A program made the position numbers and the translations under genes. Source: Hahella sp. (GTDB lineage Bacteria; Pseudomonadota; Gammaproteobacteria; Pseudomonadales; Oleiphilaceae). Taken from it: a DNA stretch of 64,000 bases. The notes beneath the pieces were generated by a model that saw only the letters and a program-made list of their open reading frames with translations, did no database searches and had not been told where the DNA came from. The DNA lies in NCBI GenBank assembly GCA_028280065.1, contig JANQMN010000053.1, forward strand, positions 1-64,000, read 5' to 3'. Of the stretch, positions 20,135 through 30,482 are shown piece after piece (the first letter of the stretch is position 1; every line of letters starts with the position of its first letter).

Positions 20135-21586
20135 ATGTCATTTAAATCAATCAGCGAACTACTCAACGGATTGACGCAGAAAGAGTTTTCGTCAGTCGAG
20201 CTTACCCGGGACTATCTTAAACGCATTCAACAATACAATGCGGAACTCAACTGCTTCATTACCATAGCGGAAGACCAAGCGGTCGAGGCGGCGGAAACCG
20301 CCGATAAACGCCGAGAAACCGGCGCCGCCGGGTTGCTGGAAGGCATCCCTGTTGCCCACAAAGATCTGTTCTGTACCGAAGGGACGCTAACCAGTTGCGC
20401 ATCCAACATGTTGAGCAACTTTATCCCGCCTTACGAATCAACCGTAACCCGGCGTTTTCTGGAAGCCGGTGCAGTTTGCCTTGGCAAAACCAACATGGAT
20501 GAGTTTGCCATGGGCTCGTCCAATGAAAACAGCCACTTCGGTCCGGTCCGAAATCCTTGGGATAGCACTCGAGTACCAGGCGGGTCTTCCGGCGGCTCGG
20601 CCGCTGCGGTCGCCGCAGGTCTCTGCGCTGCCGCCACCGGCACGGATACCGGCGGTTCGATCCGTCAACCTGCTGCCTTTTGCGGCATTACCGGCCTGAA
20701 ACCGACTTATGGACGCATTTCCCGTTTAGGCATGATCGCCTTTGCCTCCAGCCTGGACCAAGCGGGGCCGATGGCGCGCAGCGCCGAGGACTGTGCGCTC
20801 CTGTTGCAAGTGATGGCGGGCCATGATCCGATGGATTCCACCAGTGCGCAACAAGCGGTTGATCAATACAGCCACAACCTGGGTAGCGAACTAAAAGGGT
20901 TGACCATTGGCCTGCCCAAGGAATACTACAATGAAGGTCTTGACCCGACGATCGGCCAAGCGCTGCAGGAGGCAATCAAGACTTACGAAAGTCTGGGAGC
21001 GACCATAAAAGAGGTCAGTCTACCTCATACATCGCTTTCGGTTCCGGCTTACTATGTTATCGCTCCTGCCGAAGCCTCGGCGAATCTCGCCCGCTTCGAC
21101 GGTGTGCGATACGGCAAACGTTGCGATAGCCCGGCTGATTTGGATGACCTTTACATGCGCACGAGAGCGGAAGGGTTTGGCGCGGAAGTGCAGCGACGCA
21201 TTCTTATCGGGACCTACGTGCTCTCCGCTGGATATTTCGATGCCTACTATCGCCAGGCCCAGAAAATCCGCCGTTTAATCAAGAATGATTTCGTGGAAGC
21301 ATTTGGCCAAGTGGATCTTTTGCTCTGCCCGACAACGCCGGATTGTGCGTTCCCGCTGGGTAGCAAATCTGCTGATCCGGTCCAAATGTATCTGGAAGAT
21401 ATATTTACCATTCCGACCAGCCTGGCCGGTTTACCAGCTCTGGCATTGCCATGCGGGCAGGCCAATGGACTGCCGATCGGCCTGCAACTTATCGGGAATT
21501 ATTTTCAGGAAGCCAGGCTACTCAACGCCGGACATCAATATCAGCAACGTACCGACTGGCATTTACAGCATCCGACGCTTGGCTAA
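20135..21586 (+). CDS. gatA: Asp/Glu-tRNA amidotransferase subunit A
   Basis: Glutaminase/amidase subunit of GatCAB, 483 residues. The amidase-signature Ser-cisSer-Lys triad is visible: the Lys in PVAHKDLF, and the Ser pair in the glycine/serine-rich [14 protein letters not shown] and [13 protein letters not shown] stretches. The length matches the family. The start follows an 81-base gap after gatC. gatB starts 56 bases downstream. Confidence 0.97.
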   Translation: MSFKSISELLNGLTQKEFSSVELTRDYLKRIQQYNAELNCFITIAEDQAVEAAETADKRRETGAAGLLEGIPVAHKDLFCTEGTLTSCASNMLSNFIPPYESTVTRRFLEAGAVCLGKTNMDEFAMGSSNENSHFGPVRNPWDSTRVPGGSSGGSAAAVAAGLCAAATGTDTGGSIRQPAAFCGITGLKPTYGRISRLGMIAFASSLDQAGPMARSAEDCALLLQVMAGHDPMDSTSAQQAVDQYSHNLGSELKGLTIGLPKEYYNEGLDPTIGQALQEAIKTYESLGATIKEVSLPHTSLSVPAYYVIAPAEASANLARFDGVRYGKRCDSPADLDDLYMRTRAEGFGAEVQRRILIGTYVLSAGYFDAYYRQAQKIRRLIKNDFVEAFGQVDLLLCPTTPDCAFPLGSKSADPVQMYLEDIFTIPTSLAGLPALALPCGQANGLPIGLQLIGNYFQEARLLNAGHQYQQRTDWHLQHPTLG

Positions 21587-21642
21587 GGTGCCAACATGTG
21601 GATTTTCATCGCATTAAGAATTTACCAGTAGAGGGTTTTATC

Positions 21643-23085
21643 ATGGCATGGGAAGTGGTTATCGGGCTTGAAGTACACGTGCAGCTCGCCACCCGATCAA
21701 AGATTTTTTCCGGCGCCAGCACCGCATTTGGCGCTTCGCCTAACACTCAGGCTTGCGCAGTTGACCTGGCCATGCCCGGCATGCTGCCGGTTTTCAACGA
21801 AGAAGCCCTGAGGATGGCAGTCAAATTCGGTCTGGCAATCGGTGCGGAAATCAGCGAACGCTCGGTATTCGATAGAAAGAATTATTTTTATCCGGACCTG
21901 CCAAAAGGTTACCAAATCAGCCAACTGGATCATCCGACAGTCAAAGCCGGCAGCATCGATATCCACTTGGCTGACGGCACTGGCAAGACGATCGGCGTAA
22001 CTCGGGCTCATTTGGAAGAAGACGCAGGCAAAAGCCTGCATGAGGATTTCCACGGGATGACCGGCATTGACCTCAATCGCGCCGGCACGCCTCTGCTGGA
22101 AATCGTTTCAGAACCAGACCTAAGAAGTGCTAAAGAAGCCGTCGCCTATTTGAAAAAATTACATTCCATTGTCACATATCTGGGCATTTCCGACGGCGAT
22201 ATGTCACAAGGCTCAATGCGTTGTGATTGCAACGTATCGCTACGTCCCAAGGGGCAAGCGGAATTTGGCACCCGCACGGAAATCAAAAACGTTAACTCCT
22301 TCAAGTTTGTCGAAAAGGCGATTAATACCGAAATTGAGCGACAAACGGATATTTTGGAGGATGATGGGAAGATTACCCAGGAAACCCGCCTGTACGATGC
22401 CGATAAGGATGAAACACGCTCCATGCGCAGCAAGGAATTTGCCAACGACTACCGCTATTTCCCCGATCCCGATCTGCTTCCGGTAGTGATTGATCAGGCC
22501 TACATCGAAGCTGTAAAGAGTACTTTGCCGGAATTGCCGGAAGCGAAACTCAAGCGATTCAAGGAACAATATGGCCTTTCCGATTATGATGCGGAAATCT
22601 TGTCTTCTTCCCGGCAACAAGCAGACTATTTTGAAGCGGCAGCCTCCGCGGCAGGAGATGCCAAACTTGCAGCCAACTGGGTGATGGGCGACTTGGCGAA
22701 GAACCTAAACCAGCAAAACCTGGAGATTTCTGAAAGCCCGGTACCCGCTGAGCATTTGGGACTGCTCATTTCCCGCATCAAAGACAAGACGATTTCCGGC
22801 AAGATTGCCAAAGATGTTTTTACCGCAATGTGGAACGGTGAAGGCAGCCCGGACAATATCATTGAAAGCAAAGGCCTCAAGCAGGTGACCGATAGTGGCG
22901 CGATTGAAGCAATCGTTGATCAAGTGCTGGCCGATAATCCCAAGCAAGTTGAGCAATACCGCGCAGCCGATGAAGCCAAACGCGGGAAGATGGTCGGCTT
23001 TTTCGTCGGCCAAACTATGAAAGCCTCGAAGGGCAAAGCTAACCCGCAGCAGGTTAACCAGATACTAAAGCAAAAACTCAGCTGA
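21643..23085 (+). CDS. gatB: Asp/Glu-tRNA amidotransferase subunit B
   Basis: Kinase/tRNA-binding subunit of GatCAB. I start at [15 protein letters not shown], which has GAGGG at an appropriate distance, and not at the track start inside gatA. This gives 480 residues. The catalytic cradle shows [17 protein letters not shown] and [22 protein letters not shown] and [15 protein letters not shown] are also present. A helical and YqeY-like C-terminal tail ([31 protein letters not shown]) binds tRNA in this family. Confidence 0.97.
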   Translation: MAWEVVIGLEVHVQLATRSKIFSGASTAFGASPNTQACAVDLAMPGMLPVFNEEALRMAVKFGLAIGAEISERSVFDRKNYFYPDLPKGYQISQLDHPTVKAGSIDIHLADGTGKTIGVTRAHLEEDAGKSLHEDFHGMTGIDLNRAGTPLLEIVSEPDLRSAKEAVAYLKKLHSIVTYLGISDGDMSQGSMRCDCNVSLRPKGQAEFGTRTEIKNVNSFKFVEKAINTEIERQTDILEDDGKITQETRLYDADKDETRSMRSKEFANDYRYFPDPDLLPVVIDQAYIEAVKSTLPELPEAKLKRFKEQYGLSDYDAEILSSSRQQADYFEAAASAAGDAKLAANWVMGDLAKNLNQQNLEISESPVPAEHLGLLISRIKDKTISGKIAKDVFTAMWNGEGSPDNIIESKGLKQVTDSGAIEAIVDQVLADNPKQVEQYRAADEAKRGKMVGFFVGQTMKASKGKANPQQVNQILKQKLS

Positions 23086-23220
23086 GAAAAACCTCTAAGG
23101 AATCCACATTCCTGGGAGTCACTCATGTTTTACGGCGCCTAGCTCCCGGGTCGGCGTGGCGGACAAGTATGTCCATCTTAACCTCTCTTACTTCTGCTAT
23201 AACCCACGACGGTGATTGAC

Positions 23221-24558
23221 TCAGCGCCGGTTAGAAACCGGACGGGCCCACAAATCATAGTCATCAGCCTCTTCGACGACTGCGCGAACAATTTCTCCCG
23301 GTTGCAACTGGGTTTGCCCATCAAGAAACACCTGTCCGTCAATTTCCGGTGCGTCTCCTTTAGAACGGCATACGGCGCCTTCCGATACGACTTCATCGAC
23401 GATCAAGTCAACTTCCCGACCGACCTTGGCTTGCAGCTTGGCTGCACTGATCCGTTGCTGCAGCTGCATAAACCGCTCCCAGCGCTCCTGTTTGACTGTC
23501 TCTTCGACCGGATTCGGCAGTTGATTCGCCTGTGCGCCATCTACCGGCGAATACTGGAAACAGCCCACCCGGTCAAGTTGCGCTTGTTCAAGGAAATCGA
23601 GCAACTCCCCAAAATCAGCATCCGTTTCTCCAGGGAAGCCTACAATAAAAGTCGAGCGAAGAGTGATATCGGGGCAGATTTCCCGCCATTTCTCAATGCG
23701 CTGCAAAACTTTTTCCGCATGGGCGGGCCGCCGCATATTTTTAAGTACTTGCGGCGCCGCATGCTGGAAAGGGATATCAAGATACGGCAGAATTTTGCCC
23801 TCTGCCATTAGAGGCACGATTTTGTCGACATGCGGATAAGGATATACATAATGCAATCGCACCCAAATCCCCAGCTTGCCAAGCTCTTCGCAGAGTTCTT
23901 GAAGCCGTGTTTTTACCGGGCGACCTTCCCAAAACCCGGTGCGATATTTCGTATCGATACCATAGGCGCTGGTATCCTGCGAGATGACCAGTAATTCCTT
24001 AACTCCGTTATCGGCCAAACGTTTGGCTTCGCTGAGCACATCGCCAATCGGCCTGCTTACCAAATCGCCACGAAATGAGGGAATAATGCAAAAAGTACAG
24101 CGGTGGTTACAGCCTTCGGAGATCTTTAAATAAGCATAGTGCTTAGGCGTTAGCTTGACTCCGGTATCAGGCACCAAGCTAAGGAATGGATTGTGTTCGG
24201 GTTTAGCCACGACTTCATAGACCTGGCTCATCACCTCATCATAAGCGTGAGGACCGGTGACCGCCAGCACATTGGGGTGCACTTCCCGAACCACATCTTC
24301 TTTTGCCCCAAGGCAACCAGTGACAATGACCTTGCCGTTTTCTGTAAGCGCCTCGCCGATGGCATCGAGCGATTCCTGCACGGCACTGTCGATAAAGCCG
24401 CAGGTATTGACTAGAACAACTTCCGCATCTTGATAGGAAGGAGAAATCTCATAGCCTTCAACACGCAGTTGAGTAAGGATTCGCTCGGAATCAACGGTAT
24501 TCTTCGGGCAACCAAGACTAACGAATCCTACTTTTGCCGGCTTAGTATCGGTAGACAT
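23221..24558 (-). CDS. rimO: Ribosomal protein uS12 methylthiotransferase RimO
   Basis: Radical-SAM enzyme with two iron-sulfur clusters that adds a methylthio group to an aspartate of ribosomal protein S12. The N-terminal MTTase domain has cysteines in [18 protein letters not shown] and VTGCLG. The radical-SAM CxxxCxxC is in [23 protein letters not shown] domain closes the protein. I prefer the ATG at 24558 ([16 protein letters not shown]) because it aligns with the E. coli start; an in-frame GTG four codons earlier is the track start. It converges with gatB. Confidence 0.97.
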   Translation of the reverse strand: MSTDTKPAKVGFVSLGCPKNTVDSERILTQLRVEGYEISPSYQDAEVVLVNTCGFIDSAVQESLDAIGEALTENGKVIVTGCLGAKEDVVREVHPNVLAVTGPHAYDEVMSQVYEVVAKPEHNPFLSLVPDTGVKLTPKHYAYLKISEGCNHRCTFCIIPSFRGDLVSRPIGDVLSEAKRLADNGVKELLVISQDTSAYGIDTKYRTGFWEGRPVKTRLQELCEELGKLGIWVRLHYVYPYPHVDKIVPLMAEGKILPYLDIPFQHAAPQVLKNMRRPAHAEKVLQRIEKWREICPDITLRSTFIVGFPGETDADFGELLDFLEQAQLDRVGCFQYSPVDGAQANQLPNPVEETVKQERWERFMQLQQRISAAKLQAKVGREVDLIVDEVVSEGAVCRSKGDAPEIDGQVFLDGQTQLQPGEIVRAVVEEADDYDLWARPVSNRR

Positions 24559-24811
24559 CGGGTCGGGCACTCTCTATTTTACGGGGAGCAAATTCTATCG
24601 AAGTATCAAACAAAGCCACCAGTGTTTTTCAACATTATTTAACAAAAACTAACCAACAGCTGAGAGACGTTGCTAAAAAACCGTAAAGCAGATCAATAAT
24701 GGAACAGTTTTCCCGCCAGAAGCCCTTTATTATCTATTCTGTATAAGTATGATTACGTAATATCTGCCGGACTGGGCATACTGTAGTGCCGTTTTACGCC
24801 AAAAAAGCAAA

Positions 24812-25210
24812 ATGTTGAGAAACTTAAAGTATCATTTAAAAATTCCTACCGACTTTATTGCCCATGTGCGCCTTCAACAGGGGGAAATCCTCGAAACTTG
24901 CATAGAAAACATTTCTCGCAAGGGATTGATGGTCAGCTGTGACGGTTCGCTGCTTGAATCATTGTTCCCCAATCGTGCGAGGCTTTCTTCCCATCGAACT
25001 GCAATGATTACCGTGGATTTTTCGATTCCCCTCAAAAATGGCGGGCTAGTGGCGCTGTCAGAAACCATGGAAGTCATCTATACCCGGCGATTAGCAAAAA
25101 ATCGATTTATGCTTGGCTTCAGTTTCACAAACCTTGGTCCAACGCAACGCAACATCGTTGAACAGTATATTAATGAAAATAAAGCGCGTTTGATCTGCCA
25201 AACAAAATAA
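24812..25210 (+). CDS. PilZ domain protein
   Basis: A 132-residue single-domain protein similar to PilZ. It has a beta-barrel pattern with the ENISRKGLMVSC segment, matching the [D/N]xSxxG part of the c-di-GMP motif, and a C-terminal helix (TQRNIVEQYINENKARL). The upstream RxxxR half is not clear, so c-di-GMP binding is uncertain. The gene stands alone between rimO and the DHH gene. It may be an effector for cyclases such as the one at 49926, which is inference only. Confidence 0.7.
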   Translation: MLRNLKYHLKIPTDFIAHVRLQQGEILETCIENISRKGLMVSCDGSLLESLFPNRARLSSHRTAMITVDFSIPLKNGGLVALSETMEVIYTRRLAKNRFMLGFSFTNLGPTQRNIVEQYINENKARLICQTK

Positions 25211-25251
25211 TCCGATGCTCCACAAGGCGCCGTTACGTCCGGTAAGTATCC

Positions 25252-26211
25252 CTATCGGTAATAGCGATCCAGTGCTTCGATAAACTCATCCACTTGACCG
25301 GGGGGGAGGTCGTTAATTCCGGCAGCGGCCTTCCGTCCTCCTCCCGTTGGAAATGCCCTGCAAATTTCATCGGCACCTACTTTATTGTTTAAAGGTGCAC
25401 GGACACTGACCAGAAAGTGTCCATTCGCCTTTTCCGTAAGGACGGCGTTCGCGCGATCCGGGTTGGCGTTGGCCAAATCATTGCTGTACACACCGCTTAC
25501 GCGACGAGCCCAAGGCTCATTGGGAAAGTAATATACCGCTGCAAAAGCTGTCTCGTGCTGCGGTTTAACTGCCGCAGCCAGCGACATATCCTGGCTGTAG
25601 CCTTGTTCCAACCTGTCAAAACTGTCCTTGTCTTCCTGAATAAATACCAGCGGGTCACTGAAGGCAACCAGCTTTTCATAGAGTACGGCAGGTTCAAAAT
25701 GCAAGTCAGCCAGACTGGCTCCATAGCCGTTGTAGTTGATATAGGTTCCCAAGTTATGCAACCGGCTCAGTGCTTCTTCCGACAAGTTAAGCGGGCGTGC
25801 AATACCGATCGCGGTTTTCGACAAATTATCGCCAAAAGCGCCAACCACCGCCCACGCCCGGAACGCACCCTGGAGGTAGTCATTGACCAACAGACTGGTG
25901 CAGACATCACTGGCGGTATTGATATGAACGGACAAGCGCTCATCATCCAAAATCTCTCCCGCAAAGTGGTGATCGAAATAGAGGATATGGGCACCGGCCG
26001 CCAGGGCTTTTTCCACACCTACGCGGTTTTTGTCATAGGAGATATCCAGAACGGTAAGTTCATCGCCGGTGCGATAGTCGATCTTTTCCACCAGGGCAAT
26101 ATCCCGTTTAACGCCGGTGACCAGCTGACTCTTCTTGGGTTCTGCATTGCGCAACTGGACCAGAGCACAAATGCCATCCGCATCACCATTAAAAATATCT
26201 ATTGCAGCCAT
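25252..26211 (-). CDS. DHH superfamily phosphoesterase
   Basis: A 319-residue DHH/DHHA1 protein. The N-terminal metal motifs are FNGDADGICAL, VLDISYD and the namesake YFDHHFAG; the C-terminal DHHA1 part has PTGGGRKAAAG. Family members hydrolyse short oligonucleotides, c-di-nucleotides or 3'-phosphoadenosine 5'-phosphate (pAp). It lies on the same strand as sat and cysC, 80 bases after sat, so it probably shares their transcript. Since PAPS reduction yields pAp, a pAp phosphatase role similar to NrnA or CysQ is a reasonable inference, not shown by sequence. Confidence 0.85.
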   Translation of the reverse strand: MAAIDIFNGDADGICALVQLRNAEPKKSQLVTGVKRDIALVEKIDYRTGDELTVLDISYDKNRVGVEKALAAGAHILYFDHHFAGEILDDERLSVHINTASDVCTSLLVNDYLQGAFRAWAVVGAFGDNLSKTAIGIARPLNLSEEALSRLHNLGTYINYNGYGASLADLHFEPAVLYEKLVAFSDPLVFIQEDKDSFDRLEQGYSQDMSLAAAVKPQHETAFAAVYYFPNEPWARRVSGVYSNDLANANPDRANAVLTEKANGHFLVSVRAPLNNKVGADEICRAFPTGGGRKAAAGINDLPPGQVDEFIEALDRYYR

Positions 26212-26291
26212 TTTCTTTCGCTACCCTGGGTGGCCTGACCGCAGAAAAACACTGACGGGCAGGCAGCCTGTTGATTGTCGGACGATATAAC

Positions 26292-27482
26292 TCAGCTATC
26301 CAGATTCTGGTAGTAATCCATCAGGATTTTCGCCACTTCCGGACGTGAAAATTCCGGGGGTGGTGCAATGCCGTTACCCAGCATTTCCCGCACTTTGGTA
26401 CCGGACAGTAAGATAAAATCCTCTTTGGTGTGACCGGGCGCATCCCGCATCATGACAACCTTGCCCAGCTTTTTAGACCAGGCTGTGTGATCGGCGCGGT
26501 AGATTTCGATCTCAAGTGCATCGTCAGGCACCGACTCATCAAAGATCGTCTGGGCATCAAATGCGCCATAGTAGTCGCCAACACCGGCATGGTCCCGTCC
26601 AACAATCAGATGACTACAGCCACAGTTCTGCCGGAAAATCGCATGCAACACTGCTTCCCGGGGACCGGCATAGAGCATATCGAAGCCGTAGCCAGTGATC
26701 ATTACCGTATTGGGGGGGAAATAAAGTTCCACCATTTTGCGGATAGAGGCATCCCTGACATGCGCGGGGATATCGCCAGGCTTCAACTTGCCCAGCAACA
26801 TGTGAATCAAGACACCATCGGCATCCAAATCTTCCATTGCCATGCGGCAAAGCTCTTCGTGAGCTCTGTGCATCGGGTTACGGGTCTGAAACGCCACCAC
26901 TTTACCCCAGCCACGCTCGGCAATCTCATTGCGGATCTCAACCGCGGTACGGAAGGTGTCGGGAAAATCCGTTTGGAAGTAGGAAAAATTCAGCACCTGG
27001 ATCGGACCGGACAGGAGAATATTCCCCTGAGACTTGAATGCAGAGACGCCGGGATGGTTTGGGTCCTGGGTGGCAAACATCTGTTGCGCCATCTCATTAA
27101 TGTCTTCATCGCTGGCCGTTTCCACCGCCTCCACATTCATGATGGCAAGTACCGGATTACCTTCCACATTAGGGTCTCTGAGGGCGATACGGCTACCCGC
27201 CGTGACACCTTGGGCATCCTGCACCATATTGACAATCGGCACAGGCCAAAACAGGCCATCGGTTGTCTTGAGGTTTTTAGCGACACTCAACGCATCCGCC
27301 AGCTTCATGTAGCCGGCTAGCGGGGTAAAGTAGCCTGCTCCCAACATAACGGCGTTAGCGGCGGCGGCGGAACTGACCAGCAGCGAAGGCAGAGTTTCTG
27401 CTTCGGTAATTAAGGCATGATGCTTTTCAGTATCGTATTCAAATAGAGGATTCAGGGTATCTGAGCCATGAGGCTTAATCAT
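26292..27482 (-). CDS. sat: Sulfate adenylyltransferase (Sat type)
   Basis: Single-chain ATP sulfurylase that makes adenosine 5'-phosphosulfate from sulfate and ATP, unlike the CysDN heterodimer of enterics. At 396 residues it has the PUA-like N-domain and catalytic motifs QTRNPMHRAHEEL (HxxH) and GRDHAGVGDYYG. The C-terminal KVREMLGNG is present. No fused APS kinase domain is present; cysC is a separate upstream gene, 23 bases away. Together they supply PAPS. Confidence 0.96.
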   Translation of the reverse strand: MIKPHGSDTLNPLFEYDTEKHHALITEAETLPSLLVSSAAAANAVMLGAGYFTPLAGYMKLADALSVAKNLKTTDGLFWPVPIVNMVQDAQGVTAGSRIALRDPNVEGNPVLAIMNVEAVETASDEDINEMAQQMFATQDPNHPGVSAFKSQGNILLSGPIQVLNFSYFQTDFPDTFRTAVEIRNEIAERGWGKVVAFQTRNPMHRAHEELCRMAMEDLDADGVLIHMLLGKLKPGDIPAHVRDASIRKMVELYFPPNTVMITGYGFDMLYAGPREAVLHAIFRQNCGCSHLIVGRDHAGVGDYYGAFDAQTIFDESVPDDALEIEIYRADHTAWSKKLGKVVMMRDAPGHTKEDFILLSGTKVREMLGNGIAPPPEFSRPEVAKILMDYYQNLDS

Positions 27483-27505
27483 CTCGGTTTCTCCAGTAGT
27501 CTCTA

Positions 27506-28132
27506 TTAATTATTTTCCGCGGGGAGGACATTGCGTGCACGCAACAGACTAAGAATGGCGGTAACTTCGTCTTCCAGGGACATTTCGTGGCTGTTCAATA
27601 CCAGTTCCGGATGCAGTGGTGCTTCATAAGGATCGTCAATACCGGTAAAACCCTTAATTTCTCCGGCTCTCGCCTTTTTGTAGAGGCCTTTCGGATCGCG
27701 ATTCTCCGCCACGTCCAGCGGGACATCTACGAACACTTCAATAAAATCCATGCCGGCGGCATCATGTAAAGCCCTGACCTGATCGCGGTCTGCGCGGTAG
27801 GGACTGATGAAACTGGACAGCGCAATGACACCGGTATCCACAAACAATTTAGACACTTCACCGACGCGTCGAATATTTTCAGTTCTGTCTTCTGCCGAAA
27901 AGCCCAGGTTTTTATTAATACCGAGGCGAACATTGTCGCCATCGAGGCGATAGCACAAATGGCCCATGTCGTACAGCACACCTTCCAATGCTACGGCTAT
28001 AGTACTCTTACCGCTACCGGACAGCCCGGTGAACCAGATTGTCGCTCCCTTCTGCCGCAACAATTTGTTGCGGTCTTCGGTGGTGATATCCCCTTCGTGC
28101 CAATGCACATTTGTCGCTTTTTGCTCTGCCAT
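27506..28132 (-). CDS. cysC: Adenylylsulfate kinase
   Basis: APS kinase producing PAPS. The P-loop GLSGSGKST, the RLDGDNVRLGINKNLGFS segment and EVFVDVPLDVAENRDPKGLYKKARAGEI are all present. I start at MAEQKATNVHWHEGD (208 residues), which aligns with the E. coli N terminus; the track start is 11 codons upstream. It is first in the cysC-sat-DHH set and diverges from a LysR regulator. Confidence 0.95.
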   Translation of the reverse strand: MAEQKATNVHWHEGDITTEDRNKLLRQKGATIWFTGLSGSGKSTIAVALEGVLYDMGHLCYRLDGDNVRLGINKNLGFSAEDRTENIRRVGEVSKLFVDTGVIALSSFISPYRADRDQVRALHDAAGMDFIEVFVDVPLDVAENRDPKGLYKKARAGEIKGFTGIDDPYEAPLHPELVLNSHEMSLEDEVTAILSLLRARNVLPAENN

Positions 28133-28305
28133 ACCCTTTAACCACATTTTTGACGGGATCCCCATGCAAAGGAATCCCAGTTAGTAAAAAACCGGTCAAC
28201 AGGTTAACCATATGAATTCTACATGTAAATCCTGTTTTTTTAGATGGCTCTACCGGTATTTCCGATAGTACAATAGCTAACCATTATGGCTGTCAGATAT
28301 ATTAC

Positions 28306-29217
28306 ATGAAGTTTACACTCCGCCAGCTACACATTTTTCTCGCAGTGGCCAAATATCAGAATATATCCAGGGCCGCAGAAAGCCTTCACATTTCGCAATC
28401 TGCCGCCAGCGAAGCGCTGAACAATTTGGAGAAGAGCTACAACGTATGCCTGTTTAACCGTCAGAAAAACAAACTGTCATTGAGCCCCATCGGCCAGACG
28501 TTACGCATAGAAGGTGAGAGCCTTTGGGCGCACTGCCAGAGCTTCGACAACAGGCTGACAAACCACAATGAGATGGGACATATCAAAGTGGCCGCCAGCT
28601 TCACCATCGGCAACCATCTTGCAACCCGATACCTGGGCGGTTATCTGAATCAATTTCCTGGCGCCAACGTGCAACTGGAAACCGCCAATACGCCGGAGGT
28701 GATTGCCAAAGTGCTCAACTACGACGTCGATATCGGCATGATTGAGAACGAGGTGCAGGAAAAGGACCTGGAACTGATTCCCTGGCGAGAGGACGAACTC
28801 GTGGTTTTTTGTGCAGCCAATCACCCGCTGGCAAGAAAAAAGCGCCTCGAGGATAAAGACATTCGGGAAGCAAAATGGATTCTGCGCGAACCGGATTCCG
28901 GCGCCCGCCAAACCTTCGAAAAAGCCCTCTCCAACCTCTTACCCAAGATTCAGATCTACCTGGAATTCAAACATAATGAAGCCATAAAAAATGCCGTTGA
29001 ATCCGGCCTGGGTATTGGTTGCCTGTCCCGAATTGTGCTCAATAAAAATTTTGCCAATGGCGACCTGATTCCCCTAACACTTCCCAATCGGGACATGAAA
29101 CGCACCTTTTATTTCGCCCTCCCCAAGCAGCGTTATCACCTGAGTGCCGTTGATGCCTGGATGAACACATGCGTCGAGACGGACATAACTGACATGGCCA
29201 AGCCCCAGGATACTTGA
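28306..29217 (+). CDS. LysR family transcriptional regulator (CysL/YeiE-like)
   Basis: A 303-residue LTTR. It has an N-terminal winged helix-turn-helix (LRQLHIFLAVAKYQNISRAAESLHISQSAASEAL) and a periplasmic-binding-type effector domain (IKVAASFTIGNHLATRYLGG, DVDIGMIENEV). The sequence style is like YeiE and CysL, which are tied to sulfite or cysteine metabolism. It lies between the divergent cysC-sat-DHH operon and the cysteine synthase gene, so it probably controls one or both. The effector is unknown. Confidence 0.9.
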   Translation: MKFTLRQLHIFLAVAKYQNISRAAESLHISQSAASEALNNLEKSYNVCLFNRQKNKLSLSPIGQTLRIEGESLWAHCQSFDNRLTNHNEMGHIKVAASFTIGNHLATRYLGGYLNQFPGANVQLETANTPEVIAKVLNYDVDIGMIENEVQEKDLELIPWREDELVVFCAANHPLARKKRLEDKDIREAKWILREPDSGARQTFEKALSNLLPKIQIYLEFKHNEAIKNAVESGLGIGCLSRIVLNKNFANGDLIPLTLPNRDMKRTFYFALPKQRYHLSAVDAWMNTCVETDITDMAKPQDT

Positions 29218-29261
29218 GGCGGCACTTTTTGCTGGTTTTTATAGTTATTAAGCGCAACCTT

Positions 29262-29280
29262 TATAGATCAAACAGCTATA
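29262..29280. promoter_or_regulatory. Candidate LysR-type operator upstream of cysteine synthase
   Basis: TATAG, nine bases, CTATA is an interrupted inverted repeat in the AT-rich gap between the LysR gene and the cysteine synthase gene. A TATACT (29333-29338) that could be a -10 lies downstream. The form fits an LTTR box but there is no direct proof. Confidence 0.3.
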
Positions 29281-29393
29281 TGAAAGAGTATATCGGTATA
29301 AGTGTTTTATAGGCTTGATCGCTAAAGATCTATATACTCGCCCTGCACTTTACCTGGCAGATTGACAGGATTCCAACGACCAAGAGAGCCGTT

Positions 29394-30398
29394 TTGATAG
29401 AGAAAAATTCTATATCCCAGATCATTGGCAATACCCCTCTGATATACCTGAAGCAGGTTTCTGAGCTAACCGGCTGCGATATATACGGCAAGGCTGAATT
29501 CCTGAATCCCGGCGGATCGGTAAAAGACAGAACAGCCCTCGGCATCATCAGGGACGCGCAACAACGGGGTGAACTGCAACCCGGAGGTGTCATTGTTGAA
29601 GGGACAGCGGGAAACACCGGTATTGGCCTGACTTTGCTCGCCAATGCGCTGGGTTATCGCTCTGTGGTCGTCATGCCGCAGACCGAGAGCAAAGAAAAAA
29701 TCGAGATGCTGGATTTGATCGGCGCTGAGCTGCACCTGGTGCCTCCAGCGAAGTTTGAAGCCCCTAACCATTATGTGAACACGGCTAAGCGCATCGCGGC
29801 ATCATTGGCTGAAAAGGAATCCAACGGCGCCATATGGGCCAGACAGTTCGAAAATCCGGCCAATATGGACATTCACTACCAGTCGACCGGGGCAGAAATC
29901 TGGTCGCAGACCGAGGGCCAGGTTGACGGATTTATCTGTGCTTCCGGCACAGGGGGCACAATTGCCGGGGTGAGCAATTACCTGAAAGAGAAAAATCCTA
30001 ACGTCAAAATTGGTCTGGCAGACCCCGAGGGTTCTGCCCTGTTTAGCCATTTCACCGAAGGCGAACTAAAAAGTGAAGGAAGCTCCATAGCCGAAGGCAT
30101 TGGCATCAGCTTTGTGACAGAAAACTACCGTCACGCCAAAGTGGATTTCGCCTATTCAATCAGTGACAAGGAAGGTTTGCCGTTCATCTTCAACCTGCTG
30201 AAGCTCGAAGGCCTCTGCATGGGGGGATCCAGTGCTATTAATATTGCCGGGGCTGCTCGAATGGCTCGCGAACTTGGGCCAGGACACACCATTGTCACCA
30301 TTCTTTGCGACTATGGAACGCGCTACCAAAGCACCTTGTACAACCTCAGGTTCTTGCAGCGCAGGGGACTCCCCACCCCGGACTGGATGAGAGATTAA
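29394..30398 (+). CDS. PLP-dependent cysteine synthase family protein
   Basis: A 334-residue beta-family PLP enzyme that would join sulfide (or thiosulfate) to an activated serine. The PLP lysine lies in NPGGSVKDRTA. The substrate loop is EGTAGNTGIGL where classic CysK has a TSGNTG loop. The phosphate-binding region is ASGTGGTIAGV. This EGTAGNTG branch is a distinct subgroup of cysteine synthases, so I leave the symbol blank. The start is a TTG with AGAGAG upstream. The cysH-like gene follows 84 bases later, and a LysR gene precedes it. Confidence 0.9.
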   Translation: MIEKNSISQIIGNTPLIYLKQVSELTGCDIYGKAEFLNPGGSVKDRTALGIIRDAQQRGELQPGGVIVEGTAGNTGIGLTLLANALGYRSVVVMPQTESKEKIEMLDLIGAELHLVPPAKFEAPNHYVNTAKRIAASLAEKESNGAIWARQFENPANMDIHYQSTGAEIWSQTEGQVDGFICASGTGGTIAGVSNYLKEKNPNVKIGLADPEGSALFSHFTEGELKSEGSSIAEGIGISFVTENYRHAKVDFAYSISDKEGLPFIFNLLKLEGLCMGGSSAINIAGAARMARELGPGHTIVTILCDYGTRYQSTLYNLRFLQRRGLPTPDWMRD

Positions 30399-30482
30399 TC
30401 TAGCAGATAGAGAGTGGCCACAGATTTCAACGTGCTGTCTAGGCACCATGAATACAGATAATGAAATTTTCCGGAAGGAAGC

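Noticed and set aside
25417-26238. 273-codon ORF antisense to the DHH gene.
   Set aside because: Shadow frame; the DHH motifs on the other strand are decisive.
26430-27320. 296-codon ORF antisense to sat.
   Set aside because: Shadow of sat, rich in His and Arg as expected from an antisense frame.
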